From positions 1 to 39,781 of the IMG/VR virus record IMGVR_UViG_3300025120_000166: a stretch of 39,781 nt of DNA; one strand, written 5' to 3'. Positions 34,292 to 39,781 of this stretch are shown piece by piece. The notes under the pieces were generated by a model. That model saw only the letters and a list, made by a program, of their open reading frames with translations. It was not told the DNA's origin and searched no databases. Source of the stretch: a virus. The position numbers were made by a program, and so were the translations under genes. How positions within the stretch are numbered: position 1 is the first letter of the stretch; every line of letters starts with the position of its first letter.

Positions 34292-34321
34292 CAAAAAAAA
34301 GCTCTCACGAAGAGAGCTTTT
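34292..34321 (-). terminator. Rho-independent terminator after the tail tube gene
   Basis: On the minus strand AAAAGCTCTC, loop TTCGT, GAGAGCTTTT followed by more T, a 10-bp stem with an 8-T tract. It is 20 nt beyond the gp19 stop and directly before a late promoter. The flanking A/T runs also let it work on the other strand. Confidence 0.88.
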
Positions 34322-34340
34322 AATTTCAAATAAAGAGTTA

Positions 34341-34886
34341 TTAAGCTGTTTGTCTAAAATAATGATAAGTTAATGTAACGTCAAAATCTAGAACCGTACC
34401 ATCTTGCGTAACGTCATACTGTAATTCACCTACACTTTTAAGTGCAACACCAACTAGTTGGAATTGAGATATTCTATCTAATTCTTTATCAAGCAAAGCT
34501 AAATCAATAACACTATCAGCAGTTGGCATAAAGTAATTACCTGTACTATCTGCATCATTAAAAGTATCATTTAAAACTTGTAAAAATCTATTTCTAAGAT
34601 CGTAACTTTCATCACATCTAAAAGTAATAGTATACCCTTCACTTCCTGTATATTTTGTAACACCGGGTACATTAAAGTTTAAACCCATATATGGAACTGC
34701 TTGTGATGTTACTTCTTTACCGGGTAATTTAGCTGTCTTAGCATAAATTAAATCATCTTCGTCGAAGTTTATCTCAGTACCGTTACCAAAATTAATGTTT
34801 AAAACTCTGAATAGATTATTTCTTGCAAAGTCCTTAGCTTGGGCTTGGGTATAAAAATTTTGTATTGTTTGTCTAGTCTGTGCCAT
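34341..34886 (-). CDS. 19: Tail tube protein gp19
   Basis: A 181-aa protein (T4 gp19 is 163 aa) that stacks as hexameric rings inside the sheath. The family motifs are clear: FYTQAQAKDFARNNLFRVL at the N-terminus, then AKTAKLPGKEVTSQAVPYMG, FNVPGVTKYTGSEGYTITFR and a C-terminal FQLVGVALKSVGELQYDV with LTYHYFRQ. A late box (AATAAATA) lies 9 nt upstream and a strong terminator follows, so it can be transcribed as a single-gene unit, as expected for an abundant virion protein. Confidence 0.95.
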   Translation of the reverse strand: MAQTRQTIQNFYTQAQAKDFARNNLFRVLNINFGNGTEINFDEDDLIYAKTAKLPGKEVTSQAVPYMGLNFNVPGVTKYTGSEGYTITFRCDESYDLRNRFLQVLNDTFNDADSTGNYFMPTADSVIDLALLDKELDRISQFQLVGVALKSVGELQYDVTQDGTVLDFDVTLTYHYFRQTA

Positions 34887-34895
34887 GGTTATTAA

Positions 34896-34903
34896 TATTT
34901 ATT
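34896..34903 (-). promoter_or_regulatory. Late-promoter-like box (AATAAATA) before gene 19
   Basis: AATAAATA on the minus strand, 9 nt before the ATG at 34886. Confidence 0.6.
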
Positions 34904-34947
34904 CATTTATACCAAATTTAACCCGTTAATAATAAGTTAAGATTAAA

Positions 34948-35652
34948 TTAAAGGGCAGCGATCGCTGTTTTAAAGGCGCCAAAGTCTGCACTTCCTGCTA
35001 CTGTAGATTTTAAAGTTGCTAAAGGAATAGCAAGGCCAACATTGGTTGTATTATTATTTACTTCTGTATGCAATTCATTAACTGCAGTAGCTAAAGTATT
35101 TGCAGTTGTAGCTAAATTAGCTGATCCTATTTTATTACCAGATAATGTAAGATCAAGAGCAGATACACGAGTAACATAAGTGTAAGCGGTTAAAGCCGCG
35201 TATTTAACATCATATAAACCATCACCGATTTCGGCTTTAAAAAAATCAGTATATGTGCATAATGTTGCAACATCTGAAGTTACACCTGCAAGATTTATAT
35301 CATCTACATCCGCTGAAAGAACTTGAAAGAAAGCAAAATTAGTATCAATAACAGTGCTTATTGCATTAATTGATGTGGTTGCAGCGGCACCAGCAGTGGT
35401 AAGACCATCTATACTTGCCTTATTCGTGTCGATACCACCTGAAAGAAAAGTAATATCACCAACATTCTCTGCTGAAAATGAAGCAACTCCACTATCTATT
35501 CTTATTATATCATTACCTACTAAGTTAGCATAGGTAATCTTTTTTGAAGCATCGGCATCAGATGCACCAGCATCTACTATATATAGTAAATCATTGCTAG
35601 TAAATTGAGCAATATTCAACGTTGGTAAATCTGTTAATTTTCTATTAGGCAT
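34948..35652 (-). CDS. Unknown structural protein inserted between sheath and tube genes (paralogue A)
   Basis: A 234-aa Ala/Thr-rich protein. The N-terminus RKLTDLPTLNIAQFTSNDLL then YIVDAGASDADASKKITYAN matches an opening seen in many phage fibre and appendage proteins (KITDLPxL...LLYVVD...SKKIT). The rest is a repetitive Ala/Thr/Asn helix (ATTANTLATAVNELHTEVNN) with heptad-like spacing, suggesting a trimeric stalk. It starts one base after the 140-aa gene, which has the same N-terminal motif. GC content looks higher than in the surrounding genes. Likely a tail appendage or decoration protein; function unknown. Confidence 0.8.
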   Translation of the reverse strand: MPNRKLTDLPTLNIAQFTSNDLLYIVDAGASDADASKKITYANLVGNDIIRIDSGVASFSAENVGDITFLSGGIDTNKASIDGLTTAGAAATTSINAISTVIDTNFAFFQVLSADVDDINLAGVTSDVATLCTYTDFFKAEIGDGLYDVKYAALTAYTYVTRVSALDLTLSGNKIGSANLATTANTLATAVNELHTEVNNNTTNVGLAIPLATLKSTVAGSADFGAFKTAIAAL

Positions 35653-35653
35653 T

Positions 35654-36076
35654 TTATGTTACTGATTGTAGTACTCCATTTATAAAGTTTAAAGTTCCAC
35701 CTGCTGTGGTTACACTCCGAGTTAACCCTCCGGTAAGAACGGTTATTTTAGTATAAGCTGTCTCAGCATACTCAGTAGTTTGCCATAAATCTTCAGTCTC
35801 TGCTGAAAGGACTTTAACCTGACTTGATAGTACTGCAAAATCAGTTACAAAGTTAGTTAAATTTAAAGTTATATAAAACCCAGATAAAGATCGTACTTCT
35901 GCTGTAAAAAGATTTACGTTATTATTTAAATTTGTAATAATACCATTTGTACCACTTAGTAGATCATTAAACGTTATTCTATTAGACGTACCTGCATCAC
36001 CCTTAACAATATATAGTATATCATTATTGCTAGGAAAGGTTAAAGGTGCTAAATCTGATACTTTTGTATCTGCCAT
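35654..36076 (-). CDS. Unknown structural protein between sheath and tube genes (paralogue B)
   Basis: A 140-aa protein beginning MADTKVSDLAPLTFPSNNDI then LYIVKGDAGTSNRITFNDLL, the same N-terminal module as the next gene (KVSDLAPL / KLTDLPTL, DILYIVKG / DLLYIVDA, NRITFNDL / KKITYANL). After it comes a helical segment (FVTDFAVLSSQVKVLSAETE) and a Thr/Gly tail. A late box (ATTAAATA) is 5 nt upstream. The pair probably forms hetero- or homo-oligomers on the tail. No T4 counterpart is recognised between genes 18 and 19. Confidence 0.8.
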   Translation of the reverse strand: MADTKVSDLAPLTFPSNNDILYIVKGDAGTSNRITFNDLLSGTNGIITNLNNNVNLFTAEVRSLSGFYITLNLTNFVTDFAVLSSQVKVLSAETEDLWQTTEYAETAYTKITVLTGGLTRSVTTAGGTLNFINGVLQSVT

Positions 36077-36081
36077 GTAAT

Positions 36082-36089
36082 TATTTAAT
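36082..36089 (-). promoter_or_regulatory. Late-promoter-like box (ATTAAATA)
   Basis: ATTAAATA on the minus strand, 5 nt before the ATG at 36076. Confidence 0.5.
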
Positions 36090-36104
36090 TAAATGACTTT
36101 GTTA

Positions 36105-38477
36105 TTAAACTAATTCGTTAAAATCTGTACCTGTTTTTGTTGCGTAGAAGTTAACTAATATAAACTCTGCTGCTCTCGTTGGCTTTAAGTATATATCAAC
36201 TCTTAATTCATTGGAATCAATAATATCAGGTGTATTGTTTCTTTCATCACAAATAATCAGATAATCGTATACTCCTTCAGTATTTTTAACATTCTCAAAA
36301 ATAGGTGTCAACGTATTGACTACTCGAGTTCTAGTTAATAAAGTATTTGGTTCAAATACAAAATTACGAACTGTATTTTTAGTAGCTTTTTCCAAGTATA
36401 TGAATAAACGCCTTACATTAATTCTATCAAACGCACTCGGTAATTTTTGAAGTGTTTTCTGACCGAATACAACTGGCCCTTCAACTGGGAACGAAGGAAC
36501 TGGATTAACAGATATCTTATATAGTTGGTCTCTTTGTTTCTGCGTTGGAAATAATGCTAGTCCAGCTGCTCCTGTCAATCTACCTCTAGTAAATCCTGCT
36601 GGTGCAAACCATGGATCAAAAGCTGAATCTGAATTAGCCATTATCGCTCCTAGATAACCTGATGACGGGCAATATGATAAGCCTCCATATACCGAATCTG
36701 TGCTTTGTATCCACTGACCATACGTCGCTGCATAACTTGAATTAACTTGACTTGCAAAAGCTTTGATCGGGTTAAGTACGTCTTTAGAGAAATTCTTATT
36801 ACTATCTTGCAGTGTTAAGAAACTATCCCCTGCTACAAATATTGGTCTGGGTAGATCAGCAATGAAAATATGATCTTTTCTTCTAAATTCAGCAAACGTT
36901 ACAAATCTAGTTATAATATCATTCCATAAAGCTCTGTAAGTCATCGACGATGTACTGCGTGTCGTGTTATCCGTTCTTGTTGTTCTAAAACCATCGATAG
37001 CTGAAACTGCTACCGTATCATCATATGAACCGTTAATACCGCTTGTAACCATCGTGGTTGAATAAATTGTTGATAAACCACCATCAATTGTTATATCTAT
37101 ATCAAATCTTTCTGCATTTTCTACAGTATCTAATAAACGATCTAATTTTTGAGGTACATTACCTATAATTTTTGTACTTAAATCAGTAGTTGCATATGAA
37201 CCTAAAGCAAATAAGCTATCTGCATCACCTAAAGCATTAAAAGGAAATGACGTTGCTAACGACGTTGCAGTTGATGCATTAGTTGCACCGAATTCAGCTG
37301 ATAAAGCTGATATTGAACTACTATTAACTCTTTTAGTGTTAAATCTTATTTTTGTGCGAGGTTTACCATCTGGATCTAAATATGTTGCTTTAGTTCTGTT
37401 ACTTAAGAAATCATTAACCATTATATCCATTGTTGGTAGCTGATTTTCTGTTTCAACTCTAAATGGTACCGGTACACCACCTAATGGGTCATTAATCTGT
37501 CTATGATAATCTAGTGAACCGACAACTGTTTCTTCTAGATTTAAAGATAATCTAATTGTATTATTAGTTGTTGGTGTTGATCCTAATTTGAATAGTCCAA
37601 TTGATAAAGTATCGTCGAATTGATTTCCAGCAATATCGAAATCAGTTAGATTTTCCATTTGCTCAGATATACTATTCGGTGTAACACCAAACGTATCCTC
37701 ACTATTATCAGACGGAGCTGAAAGGACATTCTCGAGCCTGGTTGAGGGTAAATTAATAAACGATTCAACTCCAAGTACTGAACGATTACTGCTAACAGTA
37801 TCAGCTAATGTTTGGATACTTCTAATACCATCGAAAGGTGTTGCAGGATTTAAATTTGTATTATCAATTGCTCCTAAGTAAAACCCTTGGAAATTTTGGT
37901 CAATCGTTGTTTGAGCTTTATTGATAACAAGCATTGCAGCTTTACCGAGATCTTCTAATGAACTAAAATTTGTTGATGATTCATCCTTCCAAGTAAATCC
38001 ATCGTTTTGCTGTATTCTAAAATATGTATCTTGATCAATGGTAAAGTGTTTCGGTTCACCGAGAAGTACTGAACGAGTACTACTTACTGCTCCGGTATTT
38101 GTAAAACCGGGTAGGGTGGTAACTCTGTTTAAGTCGTTATCGATGGAAACTGCTGAACCAGGGTATGCTAAAACACTATAATTATTACCGAATCCAATAC
38201 CTCTATCAACACCGTAAGGCATTCTATAAACAAATACATTTGCTGGACTATTAAACAATGCATTAGCTGTACTTGTTAAGTATAATTCTGCAGGAGCAGT
38301 TGGTTCACCGTAAATATCAGCAAATTCACTACGTGAAGTTACTTGAATAACTTCATCAGTTGGTCCTTTATCTGCAAAACCTGTAATTAAAACGTTTGTA
38401 CCTGCAGGAACTACAGGTCTTATAGATTGATCGATTTCTCTAATTTCTACACCGGGAGATTGAATTGTACGTGCCAT
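36105..38477 (-). CDS. 18: Tail sheath protein gp18
   Basis: A 790-aa contractile sheath protein (T4 gp18 is 659 aa). The opening RTIQSPGVEIREIDQSIRPV then GTNVLITGFADKGPTDEVIQ is the diagnostic sheath N-terminus. The C-terminal core has YKISVNPVPSFPVEGPVVFG, DRINVRRLFIYLEKATKN, VRNFVFEPNTLLTRTRV and YLIICDERNNTPDII. The extra length is in the middle (about residues 200-520), which should form enlarged outer domains. It has an exact late promoter. Downstream are two small paralogous genes and then gp19. Confidence 0.97.
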   Translation of the reverse strand: MARTIQSPGVEIREIDQSIRPVVPAGTNVLITGFADKGPTDEVIQVTSRSEFADIYGEPTAPAELYLTSTANALFNSPANVFVYRMPYGVDRGIGFGNNYSVLAYPGSAVSIDNDLNRVTTLPGFTNTGAVSSTRSVLLGEPKHFTIDQDTYFRIQQNDGFTWKDESSTNFSSLEDLGKAAMLVINKAQTTIDQNFQGFYLGAIDNTNLNPATPFDGIRSIQTLADTVSSNRSVLGVESFINLPSTRLENVLSAPSDNSEDTFGVTPNSISEQMENLTDFDIAGNQFDDTLSIGLFKLGSTPTTNNTIRLSLNLEETVVGSLDYHRQINDPLGGVPVPFRVETENQLPTMDIMVNDFLSNRTKATYLDPDGKPRTKIRFNTKRVNSSSISALSAEFGATNASTATSLATSFPFNALGDADSLFALGSYATTDLSTKIIGNVPQKLDRLLDTVENAERFDIDITIDGGLSTIYSTTMVTSGINGSYDDTVAVSAIDGFRTTRTDNTTRSTSSMTYRALWNDIITRFVTFAEFRRKDHIFIADLPRPIFVAGDSFLTLQDSNKNFSKDVLNPIKAFASQVNSSYAATYGQWIQSTDSVYGGLSYCPSSGYLGAIMANSDSAFDPWFAPAGFTRGRLTGAAGLALFPTQKQRDQLYKISVNPVPSFPVEGPVVFGQKTLQKLPSAFDRINVRRLFIYLEKATKNTVRNFVFEPNTLLTRTRVVNTLTPIFENVKNTEGVYDYLIICDERNNTPDIIDSNELRVDIYLKPTRAAEFILVNFYATKTGTDFNELV

Positions 38478-38484
38478 ATACTAT

Positions 38485-38492
38485 TATTTATA
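38485..38492 (-). promoter_or_regulatory. T4-type late promoter TATAAATA before the sheath gene
   Basis: Exact TATAAATA on the minus strand, 7 nt before the ATG at 38477. Confidence 0.7.
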
Positions 38493-38508
38493 GCATCCCG
38501 TATGAAGA

Positions 38509-39123
38509 TTATACCAATTCAACTAATAACTGAGAAAATGCAAATTCTAATGTTGTTTCTATTTCTCCTGATTCTCGATAATTAAAATTAATACCCCCTA
38601 AATTAACAGGGAAAGCTTTTGTAAACATGAATTTAACTTTGTTTTTATCAAATTCATCTTTAGCATATAGTGTAATATCGGTTTGATATAAATCGGTAGG
38701 TGTAAGAGTGTTTGGATTTCTTCTTTCTTTAGGGGAAACATTAGGTTTATTAAATATACCTTTACCATTAAACGTAGAAATCTTTTCATCGTTCATTAAA
38801 TCGAGCCATTTATATAATACCCAATAATTATTATATTCATTATCAATAGTAAAATTAACAGTTACATTTTCATAGACTGGTCTTGTATGTTTCGACACTT
38901 TCATTGATTGACCTGCATAATATAAGCTTTCTTCAGGTACTTTTATTTGTGGTACAACTGTACCGTATACTGAAAACTGTAAACTATTTTCTATTATACC
39001 AGTATTTTTTCTACTACCTAAATAATCATTACTAATGTCTTTAAGTATAGGTGGTAGACTTAAAACAAGTAAAAACTTATCTAATCTACTTTTATTAAAC
39101 TGTGATTGATTTATTGTCCCCAT
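38509..39123 (-). CDS. Tail tube-like structural protein between gp17 and gp18
   Basis: A 204-aa protein. RLDKFLLVLSLPPILKD, then VYGTVVPQIKVPEESLYYAG, VNFTIDNEYNNYWVLYKWLD and a C-terminal FTKAFPVNLGGINFNYRESG follow the tube-fold order, with a beta strand, a P-x-I-x-V-P loop and a W-x-x-L-x-x-W helix. It may be a second tube-type protein or a tail-completion factor. Its ATG overlaps the end of the terminase gene by 13 nt, with AAGG just before the start. T4 has no gene between 17 and 18. Confidence 0.65.
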   Translation of the reverse strand: MGTINQSQFNKSRLDKFLLVLSLPPILKDISNDYLGSRKNTGIIENSLQFSVYGTVVPQIKVPEESLYYAGQSMKVSKHTRPVYENVTVNFTIDNEYNNYWVLYKWLDLMNDEKISTFNGKGIFNKPNVSPKERRNPNTLTPTDLYQTDITLYAKDEFDKNKVKFMFTKAFPVNLGGINFNYRESGEIETTLEFAFSQLLVELV

Positions 39124-39781
39124 ACCTTAAAGCCTTGCATTTGTAATTGATCTATTTCACTATTAGTATTAGAAGCGTTGCCTATAATAACTGGTAGTGT
39201 GCTGTTAGTCCCGCCTTTTTCATTGCTATATAAAGAAGTTGGGTCCATAAAATATTTAATACCAAAATCCATTTGTTGCAGTTCTAAAGGTCTATTATTT
39301 GTATCTTTTTTAACTACATCAAAATATGTTTCAACAATATCATTATCTAGTATAATCAGGTTCCACATGAGTGAGGTGACTAAATCATCGTGATACCCCT
39401 TCTTTGCATTCCATGTACCATTCGCAGCTTTTACATAGTTTTTTAATTCTTTAACAGTTCTGCTATCATTTATTTGTACTGACTCTAATTCATTAACCCA
39501 ATATCGCATATTTGTAACTGCCTTGTATTTCGTATTAGTATGTGAAATTATGCCTAATTGTTGTTTCTTTCTATTAGCCAATGAACCACCCCATGATACA
39601 ATATTTTCATAATCGTGAGTATTTTTAAGTATATCAACTACCTGACCACCGCTATTATTTCTTTCAACACAAACTAATGGGTTACCCCAGTGCTGCAATA
39701 TTTCATAAACCTTTTCAGTGAAGTTATATGGTGATATTTCATTGTTATGGTATACTGCTACTTGTTTAATGTTGGTTAAAT
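39111..39781 (-). CDS. 17: Large terminase gp17, C-terminal nuclease domain (5' end cut by window edge)
   Basis: Open from the window edge to TAA at 39111, giving about 223 residues; there is no true start here. The visible part is the RNase H-like headful nuclease domain of gp17. LVCVERNNSGGQVVDIL contains the catalytic glutamate equivalent to T4 E458, and KKGYHDDLVTSLMWNLIIL contains the aspartate equivalent to T4 D542. The N-terminal ATPase lies beyond the window. It cuts the packaged concatemer at head filling, with the gp16-like protein (25610-26068) as its partner. It leads directly into the tail operon. Confidence 0.93.
   Translation of the reverse strand, partial: LTNIKQVAVYHNNEISPYNFTEKVYEILQHWGNPLVCVERNNSGGQVVDILKNTHDYENIVSWGGSLANRKKQQLGIISHTNTKYKAVTNMRYWVNELESVQINDSRTVKELKNYVKAANGTWNAKKGYHDDLVTSLMWNLIILDNDIVETYFDVVKKDTNNRPLELQQMDFGIKYFMDPTSLYSNEKGGTNSTLPVIIGNASNTNSEIDQLQMQGFKVWGQ

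Noticed and set aside
34292-34321. Hairpin considered as a CRISPR-like or attachment repeat
   Set aside because: It is a single copy with a T-tract just after a stop codon, so a terminator explains it.
1-39781. tRNA genes, integrase, transposase or CRISPR arrays
   Set aside because: Scanned by eye for cloverleaf-like GTTCGA loops, recombinase motifs and regular direct repeats. None was convincing.

Overview
The window is a piece of the genome of a tailed, contractile-tail phage of the T4 supergroup. It is very AT-rich, and its strongest landmarks are a gp23-type major capsid protein, gp18 sheath, gp19 tail tube, gp25/gp6/gp53 baseplate wedge proteins, gp5/gp27 hub proteins, the gp17 terminase nuclease domain, the gp44 clamp loader and a dUTPase. 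The low GC, the S74-chaperone fibre proteins and the large unfamiliar tail proteins fit a marine or aquatic T4-like phage, for example one infecting a low-GC alphaproteobacterium. The host cannot be read from the sequence. No tRNA, rRNA, CRISPR array, insertion sequence or integrase was seen.

Layout. (1) 1-1630: major capsid gene on the + strand, closed by a strong hairpin terminator. (2) 1709-3957: a three-gene minus-strand operon with a TGT/DpdA-like base transglycosylase, a P-loop (NadR-type) kinase and QueF. It is driven by a sigma70-like promoter and reads as a 7-deazaguanine DNA hypermodification module inserted among late genes. (3) 4004-13286: + strand baseplate block with an unknown protein, gp5-like spike, a 915-aa protein with a PKD domain, gp25, gp6 and a second PKD protein. 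(4) 13293-22566: minus-strand adsorption block with two paralogous S74-chaperone fibre proteins and three large unknown structural proteins (664, 1345 and 491 aa). (5) 22636-23937: three small proteins that share an N-terminal LI-x-E motif resembling the T4 internal-protein capsid-targeting sequence. (6) 23950-25550: replication/nucleotide operon (dUTPase, a 52-aa protein, an overlapping 35-aa basic peptide, gp44) from a sigma70-like promoter with a 20-bp perfect palindrome over its -35. (7) 25610-26068: probable small terminase gp16. (8) 26065-39781: long minus-strand tail block. In transcription order it holds gp17 (truncated by the window edge), a tube-like protein, gp18, two paralogous small proteins, gp19, a terminator, a tube-initiator-like protein, two hub-assembly-like proteins, a tape measure, a gp48/54-like protein, gp53, gp27-like hub and an unknown protein.

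Regulation. Two classes of start are visible. At least 18 mostly late/structural genes have an nnTAAATA box (six are exact TATAAATA, the T4 late consensus) only 4-9 nt before the ATG, so late mRNAs would be leaderless or nearly so. The two non-structural operons instead have TTGAtA/TTGAAT-N16-TATAAT promoters, each with a palindrome over the -35. Some genes inside operons have classical Shine-Dalgarno sequences. The most interesting elements are the DpdA-like/kinase/QueF module, the leaderless-looking late promoters, the shared palindromic promoter design and the candidate family of internal head proteins.
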